In this document: positions 8,841 through 16,970 of the stretch, one piece after another
How the letters are laid out: every line of letters begins with the position of its first letter
Numbering within the stretch: position 1 is the stretch's first letter
Notes under the pieces: model-generated
Database searches by the model: none
What the model was told of the DNA's origin: nothing
The model's input: only the letters and a program-made list of their open reading frames with translations
Translations under genes and position numbers: made by a program
Source: Psychrobacter cibarius
Lineage (GTDB): Bacteria > Pseudomonadota > Gammaproteobacteria > Pseudomonadales > Moraxellaceae
Assembly (NCBI GenBank): GCA_030686115.1
Contig: CP131612.1
Location: forward strand, 2,480,001 to 2,544,000
Direction: 5' to 3'
DNA: 64,000 nt

Positions 8841-10343
8841 ATGGATACTTTTGATTTTTTGATGCATGGCTTTGCTGTTGCATCTACCCCAAAAAACTTA
8901 CTTCTTGCACTCATCGGAGCTTTTTTAGGTACGATTGTGGGTATGTTGCCGGGTCTCGGTCCTATTAACGGTGTAGCGATATTACTGCCTTTTGCTTTTG
9001 CCCTTGGTTTGCCGCCTGAGAGTGCGCTCATTTTGCTAGCAGCCGTTTATCTTGGTTGTGAATATGGTGGTCGTATTTCTGCCATTCTCATTAACGTACC
9101 CGGTGATGCCGGCGCCATTATGACGACTTTGGATGGCTATCCATTGGCAAAACAAGGCAAGGCTGGTATTGCACTGTCTTTATCTGCTGTCAGCTCTTTC
9201 GTCGGTGCCACTATCGCGACAATCGGCGTGGTGCTATTTGCGCCATTATTAGCCAAATGGGCAATCTCATTTGGACCTGCTGAATATTTTGTACTGATGG
9301 TATTTGCTATCACGTGTTTAAGTGGTTTGGTAGGTGATCAGCCAGTTAAAACGGGTATTGCCGCGTTGATTGGTCTTGGTCTAGCAACTGTTGGGGTTGA
9401 TGCTGTTACTGGTATTTACCGCTTTACCTTTGATTCGGTTAATCTGTCTGATGGCATTCAATTTACTACCATTGTGATTGGTTTCTTTAGTGTGAGTGAA
9501 ATTCTAATCTTGCTCGAAAAAACCACGACGGGACACAAGGTTATTGAACAAGGTAAGCGCAGTCTATTAAATTTTAAAGAGTTTACTTTTGCTTTTGGAG
9601 CCATGCTACGTAGTGGTCTCATGGGCTTTGTCGTTGGTATCTTACCAGGTGCAGGCGCAACGATTGCCAGTGCAATGACTTATGCTAGTGAACGTAAAAT
9701 CGCTGGTGATACTGGAACCTTTGGTGATGGTGATCTTCGCGGTGTTGCATCGCCAGAAGCAGCTAATAATGCCTCAGCTTGTGGCTCATTTGTGCCAATG
9801 TTGACGCTAGGTGTGCCAGGTTCTGGTACGACAGCAGTCATGATGGGTGCGTTGACGTTATATAACATTACACCGGGTCCACAGTTATTTACTGAGCAGC
9901 CAGATATCGTATGGGGTCTGATTGCCTCATTATTTATCTGTAACGTGATTTTGCTAATCATGAACATCCCTTTGGTGGGTTTATTCGCCAAACTGCTTGA
10001 TGTACCAAACTACATCTTGATACCAGCCATTGCTGCGGTCAGTTTCGTTGGCGTATATTCTATCCATAGCACGACTTTTGACTTGGTCTTTATGGTGGCA
10101 CTTGGTGTATTTGGTTACTTTTTACGTAAACTAAATTTTCCATTATCAGCGCTTATTTTGGGCTATGTATTGGGTGAGCTCATGGAGTCTAACTTAAGAC
10201 GAGCCCTATCTATCTCTCAAGGTGAGCTTAGTATCTTATGGAGCAGCCCTATTACAGTAGTGCTATGGTTGTTGGCTATTTTGATGGTATTCATGCCAGT
10301 TATACGTAGTATCTACCGTAGAAAATTTAAGCCTGCTATTTAA
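8841..10343 (+). CDS. tctA: Tripartite tricarboxylate transporter large permease TctA
   Basis: 500 aa, full family length, with about twelve membrane segments in two homologous halves. Diagnostic TctA motifs are visible: GTIVGMLPGLGPINGVAILL near residues 30-49, GCEYGGRISAILINVPGD near 72-89 and the second-half copy VGILPGAGATIASAMTY with FVPMLTLGVPGSGTTAVMMG. The two proline-glycine loops are the ones thought to line the substrate site. It is the last gene of tctCBA, followed by a strong terminator. Confidence 0.95.
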   Translation: MDTFDFLMHGFAVASTPKNLLLALIGAFLGTIVGMLPGLGPINGVAILLPFAFALGLPPESALILLAAVYLGCEYGGRISAILINVPGDAGAIMTTLDGYPLAKQGKAGIALSLSAVSSFVGATIATIGVVLFAPLLAKWAISFGPAEYFVLMVFAITCLSGLVGDQPVKTGIAALIGLGLATVGVDAVTGIYRFTFDSVNLSDGIQFTTIVIGFFSVSEILILLEKTTTGHKVIEQGKRSLLNFKEFTFAFGAMLRSGLMGFVVGILPGAGATIASAMTYASERKIAGDTGTFGDGDLRGVASPEAANNASACGSFVPMLTLGVPGSGTTAVMMGALTLYNITPGPQLFTEQPDIVWGLIASLFICNVILLIMNIPLVGLFAKLLDVPNYILIPAIAAVSFVGVYSIHSTTFDLVFMVALGVFGYFLRKLNFPLSALILGYVLGELMESNLRRALSISQGELSILWSSPITVVLWLLAILMVFMPVIRSIYRRKFKPAI

Positions 10344-10378
10344 GTTTTAGTTACTCTGTTCTCAAAATACTTCTCCGG

Positions 10379-10414
10379 TGGTGGTTATACTCTATGTATG
10401 ACCACCATTTTTTT
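10379..10414 (+). terminator. Rho-independent terminator after tctA
   Basis: A 12 bp stem, TGGTGGTTATAC with GTATGACCACCA (one T-G wobble), encloses the loop TCTAT and is followed at once by seven T. It closes the tctCBA transcript. Confidence 0.88.
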
Positions 10415-10559
10415 AGGAAATAGTTACACCCGATACTTTCAATGAACGCGTTGAAATTGCTAGAGGAATGAAAATGCTACTCTAATAAAACCTCTTATCA
10501 GTTAGCCAGATTTAGTTGACTACTACCACTTGATGTCACTCATGAAATAGGATTTTATA

Positions 10560-11333
10560 GTGCTCCTTGTTTTAGATTTACTACAATCCATCCCAAGTTG
10601 GCATTTAGTAGGCTTGTTTTTCGCTGGCATGGCCGCTTTTATTATCTCTACTATATCGGGTGGTGGCGGTGCTATGTTACTGATACCAGCCACTTCCTGG
10701 ATGATAGGGACAGCGGTTGCACCACCTGTGATCAATTTGGCTACTTTGATTAGTAATACATCTCGACTATATTTATTCTGGAATGATATTGATTGGTCGT
10801 TGACCAAATACTATGTACCAAGTGCCATTGTCGGTGCGTGGTTAGCAGCATTGGTTTTTAGTCGTTTGGATGCAAACTGGATCCAGTTATTGGTTGGCGT
10901 GTTTTTGGTGTCTACCATATTCCAATATAAGTTTGGTAAGGTAAATAAAACTTTTGATATGCCAAAAGCAGGTTTTATACCTTTGGGCTTTATTATTGCT
11001 TTCATGAGCACATTAGTGGGCGGTCTCGGCCCTATCCTTAACCCTTTTTATATGAATGCTGGACTAGAAAAAGAAAACCTTATTGCTACCAAAACGGCTA
11101 ATTCTTTTTTTGTAGGTATGGTACAAATCGGCAGCTATTCTTTTTTTGGTATATTCACCGTCAAGCTTTGGGTATATGGCATTGTTTTAGGATTAGGTGC
11201 CGTTATTGGCAATATCATCGGCAAACGCTTTTTGGCCGGTATGAGTATTAGTCAGTTTAGAATAATGCTACTCATGCTAATGGTTATCAGTGGCGTAATA
11301 ATGATAATAAGAAACCTGAATGTGCTGTTTTAA
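10560..11333 (+). CDS. TauE/SafE (TSUP) family membrane permease
   Basis: 257 aa from GTG 10560, with TAGGA seven bases upstream. Roughly eight membrane helices. The first half has the TSUP motif FAGMAAFIISTISGGGGAML and the second has FIIAFMSTLVGGLGPILNPF, the paired glycine-rich half-repeats of sulfite exporter TauE/SafE proteins. Family members move sulfite, sulfonates or other small organic anions. It follows tctCBA but is separated by a terminator, so it has its own promoter; a role in anion export or uptake linked to that region is possible but unproven. Confidence 0.85.
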   Translation: MLLVLDLLQSIPSWHLVGLFFAGMAAFIISTISGGGGAMLLIPATSWMIGTAVAPPVINLATLISNTSRLYLFWNDIDWSLTKYYVPSAIVGAWLAALVFSRLDANWIQLLVGVFLVSTIFQYKFGKVNKTFDMPKAGFIPLGFIIAFMSTLVGGLGPILNPFYMNAGLEKENLIATKTANSFFVGMVQIGSYSFFGIFTVKLWVYGIVLGLGAVIGNIIGKRFLAGMSISQFRIMLLMLMVISGVIMIIRNLNVLF

Positions 11334-11559
11334 TAAGCCTTTCATTCGATGCTGTGACTATTCACAGCAAATTTACATAGATAATCGCGGTGAGTTTACA
11401 TCGCTTATCCTTACCAATTTAGCACATGCACATGATACATTTTTTGAAATGTACTCAGCTTGGTTATCCTTGACCTATGCTGACAATCCTGTAGAAACTA
11501 GCTTGAGAGAGTCTAACTAACCAACTGGACAGTAAAATTCAAACCCCTAGCAAGTTTGT

Positions 11560-11790
11560 TCACAAGGCAACCTCGTAATTTGTACTACGCCCAGAAGCAT
11601 CAGATTTTTCCAACATCCCCTTCTCTATCAAATCATTGATACTTCGTAGTACTGGGTCTATAGAACACCTGGTCATCATTGCCCATTTCTTAGTACTCAG
11701 CTTGCGATAAAAATCAGTGAATAAAGTATGACCTCTACCGTTAAATCCGTAGAAACAAAATTGGGATAATATTGATTTTAATAGGCGCAA
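11560..11790 (-). pseudogene. Fic family protein, C-terminal remnant
   Basis: Only the C-terminal winged-helix tail of a Fic/DUF4172-type protein remains: RKLSTKKWAMMTRCS followed by LRSINDLIEKGML and GRSTNYEV, ending in a stop at 11560. The Fic catalytic motif HPFxxGNGR is absent and nothing upstream resembles the rest of the gene. A second, more decayed copy of the same tail lies at 13072-13240 on the other side of rluF. Full Fic proteins transfer AMP or similar groups to targets; this relic cannot. Confidence 0.6.
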
Positions 11791-11947
11791 ATACGATACT
11801 GGATATATTTCTAAGGTTTTGCCCTTCTCTCCCGAAATGGATATTGAATTTCCTATATAATGTGAGCCATCTCTTTGTTGATAACCCCTTTAATTTAGGC
11901 TTTTTTCTTAGTAAAAAAATGCTTCTTATCAGGTAAAACGGTGCTTT

Positions 11948-12934
11948 ATGTTTAACGCTTCCTCAACTCGTTTAAATAAATACATCAGCGAAAGCGGTAT
12001 TTGCTCCAGGCGAGACGCTGACCGCTTTGTTGAACAAGGTAATGTATACATCAATGGTAAGCGTGCTCAAGTAGGCGATCAAGTGGTTGCTGGAGATACG
12101 GTAAAAGTCAACGGGCAACTCATTGAGCCGCGAGAGGCGGATGATTTTGTGTTCATTGTCTTGAATAAACCCGTAGGTATTGTGAGCACCACAGAAGCTT
12201 CAGAAAAAGATAATATTGTTGATTTCGTTCGACATAGTACACGTATTTTTCCAATTGGACGTTTGGATAAAGACTCTCAGGGTTTAATCTTTTTGACCAG
12301 TAATGGTGATTTGGTTAATAAAGTATTACGTGCTGGTAATAACCACGAGAAAGAATATTTGGTGACGGTGAACAAGCCGATAACAGATAGTTTTATTGAG
12401 GGTTTAGCTGGTGGCGTGCCAATGCTGGGGAAGATGACCAAGAAATGCCCAGTTACTAAGGTGGCACCCACGGTGTTTAACATCACGCTAGTGCAGGGTT
12501 TAAACCGTCAAATTCGTCGTATGTGTGAGCATTTTGGCTATGAAGTGGTGAAGCTTGAGCGTACGCGGATTATGAATATCAGTCTTAAAGGTACTCCCGT
12601 TGGAGATTGGCGAGATTTAACCGAAAAAGAGTTGTCTGTTTTACTTAAGTCCATAGAAGGTTCTTCTTCAGATGCCAGTAATCCGGGCAAGAAACCTCGT
12701 AATGCGCCACGAAAAAACGCTCGTACTGATGATTCATCAAAGACAAAAACGTCTTCGAAATCAGCGGGGGCAGCAAAGGGCAACAAGAAACACGCCAAGG
12801 ATGATGCGAGAAAACCAGCGGGTTCTAAAGGTAAAGATAGACGTCCTTTTGGTAATGGCAAGAAGGCTGTGGGCAATGGCAAACCTGCTACAAATGGTAA
12901 GCGCCCTGCAAAAGGTCGAAGTTCTAAGCGGTAG
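11948..12934 (+). CDS. rluF: 23S rRNA pseudouridine(2604) synthase RluF
   Basis: 328 aa. An N-terminal S4 RNA-binding domain ([19 protein letters not shown]) is followed by an RsuA/RluB-type synthase domain with the catalytic Asp in [13 protein letters not shown] near residues 97-109 and the [17 protein letters not shown] block near 185-201. It matches E. coli RluF nearly motif for motif, so it should isomerise U2604 (and U2605 weakly) in 23S rRNA. The C-terminal ~100 residues form a lysine/asparagine/glycine-rich basic tail, longer than in E. coli, probably an RNA-binding extension. Single gene closed by a terminator at 13003-13036. Confidence 0.95.
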   Translation: MFNASSTRLNKYISESGICSRRDADRFVEQGNVYINGKRAQVGDQVVAGDTVKVNGQLIEPREADDFVFIVLNKPVGIVSTTEASEKDNIVDFVRHSTRIFPIGRLDKDSQGLIFLTSNGDLVNKVLRAGNNHEKEYLVTVNKPITDSFIEGLAGGVPMLGKMTKKCPVTKVAPTVFNITLVQGLNRQIRRMCEHFGYEVVKLERTRIMNISLKGTPVGDWRDLTEKELSVLLKSIEGSSSDASNPGKKPRNAPRKNARTDDSSKTKTSSKSAGAAKGNKKHAKDDARKPAGSKGKDRRPFGNGKKAVGNGKPATNGKRPAKGRSSKR

Positions 12935-13002
12935 CAGTATCGCGATCATAGATTGATGGGTAATGGTTAACTAATTAAGACAGCTGATAAGAAATACTGC
13001 AC

Positions 13003-13036
13003 AAAAAGCCAGACAATTTAAGTTGTCTGGCTTTTT
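13003..13036 (+). terminator. Rho-independent terminator after rluF
   Basis: A perfect 14 bp stem (AAAAAGCCAGACAA with TTGTCTGGCTTTTT) with a 6 nt loop. The A-tract/T-tract symmetry means it could work in both directions, also stopping transcripts coming leftwards through the Fic relic. Confidence 0.88.
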
Positions 13037-13071
13037 GTTGCCTGCAGATTCTCTCAACCAAATAATTTTTA

Positions 13072-13240
13072 TTATAAAGCCAACTCATAACTCGTACTAA
13101 ACACTGAGGCTTGAAATTCTTGCGGCATCCCCTGCTCTATTAAGTCATTAATCTCTCTTAATGCGATATTGATAGAACATTTGGTGATAATTGCTGCGGC
13201 GCTGCCATACTATAAAATCGTTGGCTACTATCATCGCTTT
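13072..13240 (-). pseudogene. Fic family protein, frameshifted C-terminal remnant
   Basis: Reading leftwards, the fragment SSQRFYSMAA is followed, after a frameshift in a GC-rich stretch near 13195-13205, by AAIITKCSINIALREI, NDLIEQGM and STSYELAL, then a stop. This parallels the Fic tail at 11560-11790 (TRCS...INDLIEKGM...STNYE). No start and no catalytic domain are present. It is an independent, more decayed relic. Confidence 0.5.
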
Positions 13241-13401
13241 GTACCAATACTCTCTCAGTAATCTCTCAATAATTTCACGAAGTACCGTTGGTTTGGGCGG
13301 ACTAAAAATAGCAGAGTCTAAGACAGTTAGCAGATGTCATTATTTAAAAATTCGATTATAGTAGATATCGAATCATACATTTAAAAGTTGAGGACAAAAT
13401 A

Positions 13402-14109
13402 ATGAAGACACTAAGTTTATGTATTGCAGCAGGACTGGGTTTAAGCGCTTGTGCTGGTGGAATGACAGGGAACACGGGTCAAAACAATAATGTCAATGGT
13501 ATCGTCACTCAATACCCTGTTGAGACTGCCATGCTCAACATCTATACCAAACAACGCAGTGATAAATTAGTTGCGGTTGTCGGCAGTCAAAGCGTGTCAG
13601 CAGAGATTCAAGTGACGCCTAAAGGCAGTATGGTATTTAATAATAAGTCTGTACAAGGTACCGAAATAAATACCATCAATAAGATGAATAATCAAATCAC
13701 CAATCAATCAGTCGCTATCAATTACTTCACCCTGAATCCACTGATATTCCATGGTTTTACAGACGGTACAGGTAAATACTCACTATCTAACCAGACGACC
13801 ACCATTCCTAAAGTGGCGACGGTGGGCGCTTCTAGTAAGCTACTGACGGAAAATGTCTATGCCGATAGCAGCATGCGTAACAAGATAGGGACTTATAACC
13901 AAGACTGGTCTTTATCGCGTGATACGAATAATACCGCATGGTTCTGCATAGAAACCTCAGGCAATCTATTACTCAGCTTTGACCCTGCAGGCACCTCATC
14001 AGAATGCTATAAGATCAATGCCAAAGGCGATATTTTAGCAAGCAAAGTGACACTGAGTCAGCCTAGTAGTAATGGTAGTACTAAGACGGTTACTTTAAAC
14101 AGTCAGTAG
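13402..14109 (+). CDS. Lipoprotein of unknown function
   Basis: 235 aa with a short signal peptide and lipobox (MKTLSLCIAAGLGLSAC|A), preceded by GAGGA. The mature part is Asn/Thr/Ser-rich with predicted beta structure and two later cysteines (WFCIETSG and SECYKIN), which may form a disulfide in the periplasm. It shows no domain I recognise; such proteins occur in related Moraxellaceae, which is a general impression only. Stand-alone gene between the Fic relic and a bidirectional terminator. Confidence 0.75.
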   Translation: MKTLSLCIAAGLGLSACAGGMTGNTGQNNNVNGIVTQYPVETAMLNIYTKQRSDKLVAVVGSQSVSAEIQVTPKGSMVFNNKSVQGTEINTINKMNNQITNQSVAINYFTLNPLIFHGFTDGTGKYSLSNQTTTIPKVATVGASSKLLTENVYADSSMRNKIGTYNQDWSLSRDTNNTAWFCIETSGNLLLSFDPAGTSSECYKINAKGDILASKVTLSQPSSNGSTKTVTLNSQ

Positions 14110-14195
14110 CTATTATCATGGTGACATGCCCTTTATCATATAGCCTTGCTACATAGCTTTCGTCACATAGCATTTATTACATAACAACGAAACAA

Positions 14196-14226
14196 AAAAA
14201 TAGCGCCTAATATGGGCGCTATTTTT
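14196..14226. terminator. Bidirectional terminator between convergent genes
   Basis: AAAAATAGCGCC pairs with GGCGCTATTTTT around a 7 nt loop. It lies between the plus-strand lipoprotein gene ending at 14109 and the minus-strand small gene ending at 14246, with T-tracts on both strands. Confidence 0.85.
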
Positions 14227-14245
14227 ATATCAGTCAGCTGAACGA

Positions 14246-14506
14246 TTAAGAACGATGTCCATGAGTATGCTTAGCTTGATACTTGCTTTTTGCTTTGAGA
14301 TGAGCCGCTGGTTTTTTTGATTGATGCTTTGACACTACTGCCTTTTTTTTAACATGCTGATGTTTATTATCAAACTTTGCATTGACCTTTTGATGCTTCA
14401 CTTGAGCAACATGATGCTTAGCAATTTGCGGCGCAGCACTTGCTTGGCTAACCATTGTGAAGCAAGCAGTAATGGCTAGCATTGAACTTATCATTATTTT
14501 TTTCAT
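14246..14506 (-). CDS. Small secreted His/Lys-rich protein, function unknown
   Basis: 86 aa from the internal ATG at 14506 (MKKIMISSMLAITACFTMVS), which starts a clear Sec signal peptide cleaved after QASA. The longer frame upstream has no signal-like start. The mature 60-odd residues are almost entirely Lys, His, Gln and Ala (VKHQKVNAKF, VKKKAVVSKHQSKKPAAH), strongly basic and with about ten histidines. This could suit metal or nucleic-acid/polyanion binding or acid shock (Asr-like composition), but no family is recognised. Confidence 0.7.
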   Translation of the reverse strand: MKKIMISSMLAITACFTMVSQASAAPQIAKHHVAQVKHQKVNAKFDNKHQHVKKKAVVSKHQSKKPAAHLKAKSKYQAKHTHGHRS

Positions 14507-15046
14507 TATTTTTTCTCGTATAAAGTCATATTGGTTATGAGTTGTGGTTGAAACTGCCTTACTCAATATCAAGTAAAGCATTCACGTGATAAAAAGCATC
14601 ATGATAAAAATTTGCTCTATCGACAACGAGAATGATAAATGATTCAAACGTTAAGTAGATTTATGAAGATTAAAGAAAGGTAACCTTAATGAGGGAAGGT
14701 TTCTTAAGTGGTACGCTATAAGCGTCATATTGGCGCTTTTCTAGACGGGCAAGTAATCGCGAATGAAAAGATATCTTATATATAGATTAGGGTAACTGGC
14801 TTTGGCATATTTTTTATAAAGTGTAGACGTTGTCACGATACTTTCATTTCCACCCTATAAAATGCGTTGATTATTCAAAGCCATTAGCGATATGCCGCAT
14901 CACAATAAAGACTTTTAAAGAGTAAAGACCAAACTAAGCAGGCTAGATAAGTATTTTGCAAGAGTCGTTGGAGTTGGGATTTTTTTAAAGTAGCCACACT
15001 TATGGCGTTCTGAATAGAAATTTTGAAATAACTGAGAATCGATGTA
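14507..15046. other. Intergenic region, no gene seen
   Basis: 540 bp with no convincing coding frame on either strand. It separates the divergent small secreted-protein gene and the hypothetical gene at 15047 and must hold their promoters. An imperfect hairpin around 14670-14704 (AAGAAA...TTTCTT arms with a bulge) was seen but is weak. Confidence 0.4.
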
Positions 15047-15436
15047 ATGAACCATTACTTATGTTTGACAGATTATGAAAAAAACTTGATCGATAGTGCT
15101 TTGCTCATTCTGATGAAAAAAAACATCCAATATAGCGATCAATCAAAAGAACACTCAGTGCAACAATACTATCAAGATTTTAATCTCACACTTTTTGAGC
15201 TATGTGCAAAAATAAAAGCACCTGATTTTGATAAGCAAATGGATTTATCCTCAAGAGAAATCAAAGCAATTAAAAAAGCTCTAACCTCACTGTACGACCG
15301 TATCTATCAAAAAACCCTTAAAGACACAGAGGGCAATCAAGAAGATCACTATAAGAGCTGTAAGTTACAGATTATAGAATTAGAGAGAAAAATCGATATT
15401 ATCGAAAAAAACAATATAGAGAGCAATAGTTGTTAA
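15047..15436 (+). CDS. Hypothetical protein, cytosolic, helical
   Basis: 129 aa with no signal peptide and mainly charged helical sequence. The last 50 residues (KSCKLQIIELERKIDIIEK) look like a coiled coil. No family recognised. The ribosome site is weak and base composition is AT-rich compared with neighbours, so it may be a recent acquisition or an orphan. It stands alone, with no operon partner. Confidence 0.5.
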   Translation: MNHYLCLTDYEKNLIDSALLILMKKNIQYSDQSKEHSVQQYYQDFNLTLFELCAKIKAPDFDKQMDLSSREIKAIKKALTSLYDRIYQKTLKDTEGNQEDHYKSCKLQIIELERKIDIIEKNNIESNSC

Positions 15437-15913
15437 AGTGTTCTTTTTTACCGAAAAATTTCACTATTTTTAAGTCGCTAGCACCATCAACATTGGTCGC
15501 GTAAAACAAAAAATCGCACTCCGCATTACATTAGCCTATCTTTTCCGCTGGGTCTTATTAGCTCTTTCCCATTTGCTTGGTTATCGTCTAGCTACTTCAG
15601 TCATATAGTCTTCTCAGTACAAGATGAATAGGTACAGCAAAGGATAATACGGCAAATTAAGGTACGGCAAATAGCAGGCTGAGCAAACATGACGACGCTG
15701 TGACCGATTTCTCTAGAATGCCCGATATATCTCTATACAAGACTTGTAAAGAGCATACCCCTTGTCTTAGAATGGCATTGTTAATGAATAACGTCTATTT
15801 TGTTAAGTATTCTTTCTAAAATGCTTTAAACTGACGTTTCAAGTTAGCACACCTTCTTACTTATAAATGTTACCTATGCATCATCAGCATGCTGGTAATA
15901 CGATGACCCTATC
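15437..15913. other. Intergenic region upstream of copper module, no gene seen
   Basis: 477 bp without a convincing coding frame. It should contain the promoter for the DUF2946-receptor module. No clear Fur, Zur or CueR box could be picked out by eye. Confidence 0.4.
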
Positions 15914-16504
15914 ATGTCTACTAAGCGCCGTAAGCTTGTTTTACGATATTCATCACCGGTAACGATGTGGTTCGGCATGTTGGTCGCATGTTTTGCTTGG
16001 ATCATGCACATCACGCTGTTGCTCACACCTCTATGGGATGATAATGCCCACTTAGGTCATGGTATCTGTGCAGAGCTTGCACCGATTGTATCGGCAGCTA
16101 AGCAGTATGAGCAAATACAGACTGATATTGCGCAAACGAATCACAACATACCCATTGATAGTGCCGCCCGTCATTTACTTCATCATAATGCATCCTTATC
16201 TTTAGCATCGCCTGCGACCGTTGAGCCAGTTATAACGGTTGACGCCGCACCTTCGCACGAAGCTTTGTATAGCAAAGATAAGGTTGCAAGCTCTGAATCT
16301 AACCCTGATGCCGTAAAATACACTGGCTGTGACCTTTGCACTGCCATGTCTGCGGCACTATTGCCAGTCGCTTTTACACATACTGACTCGGCTTTGATTG
16401 AGCTGTCTACTGTCTCAGTTACGTTTTTGTATCGCTCACATACCTACTCTCCTAGTAATTTTTTACGACCCCTCGCACGCGCTCCTCCCGTCACACTCAC
16501 ATAA
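15914..16504 (+). CDS. DUF2946 family protein (copper-associated)
   Basis: 196 aa. An N-terminal membrane helix (WFGMLVACFAWIMHITLLL) is followed by a long periplasmic His/Ala/Ser-rich stretch, the conserved CDLCTAMSAALLP block near residues 138-150 and a C-terminal FLRPLARAPP motif typical of DUF2946. These proteins repeatedly lie beside OprC/NosA-type TonB receptors and are thought to help copper handling, though their biochemistry is unknown. The CxxC pair plus histidines would suit Cu binding. A MITE separates it from the receptor gene at 16971. Confidence 0.78.
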   Translation: MSTKRRKLVLRYSSPVTMWFGMLVACFAWIMHITLLLTPLWDDNAHLGHGICAELAPIVSAAKQYEQIQTDIAQTNHNIPIDSAARHLLHHNASLSLASPATVEPVITVDAAPSHEALYSKDKVASSESNPDAVKYTGCDLCTAMSAALLPVAFTHTDSALIELSTVSVTFLYRSHTYSPSNFLRPLARAPPVTLT

Positions 16505-16543
16505 CTATCTACATAACTATCTACATTTATAGTCCAATATTTT

Positions 16544-16717
16544 TAGGGCGTGTCCTCATTTTAAAAATGGTGATAAACATGAGATAAATTGCCGTCAAAC
16601 AAGAAAAGTAGCGCAAATAATATCGAGATATTAATAAGCTATTTGATGATGTTTGGCAAAATTTAGCCATTTTTAGCCCATTTCGAAAGTAATCAATTGA
16701 ATTGAGGACACGCCCTA
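16544..16717. mobile_element. MITE, family 1, copy A (174 bp)
   Basis: Perfect 15 bp inverted repeats TAGGGCGTGTCCTCA (16544-16558) and its reverse complement (16703-16717), with TA at both outer edges as the likely target duplication. The interior has no functional gene. It shares long stretches with the copy at 26996-27165, including AAAATTTAGCCATTTTTAGC followed by CCATTT. It is non-autonomous; TA duplication would fit an IS630/mariner-like transposase, but none is in the window. Confidence 0.82.
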
Positions 16718-16970
16718 GAGCATTAGTGACAATGCTCTCAATCAACGCGCTCATTTGAGCTCTGATTGAGGCACTTGTATGCGTTTGCCTAAAACATTGC
16801 GCTCAAAACTGTGCTCATAATATTGTGCTCAAAATGCTATCTATTTATATCGGAAAATATTCAGTAAGCACCTAGTCTAAGTCCATAAATGGCTTGGCTG
16901 ACATTACAGCTTGGTAAAAACTGAATAACCGATTTCATAAAATATTTTTGCAAATTTCTAGGAAAGTAAG
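16718..16970. promoter_or_regulatory. Leader region of TonB receptor gene
   Basis: 253 bp between the MITE and the receptor start, AT-rich, with no coding frame. It presumably carries the receptor promoter; no metalloregulator box is recognised by eye. Confidence 0.3.

Noticed and set aside
11320..11520. Open frame of 66 aa overlapping the end of the TauE/SafE gene
   Set aside because: No ribosome site, no recognisable motif and overlaps a real gene; chance open frame.
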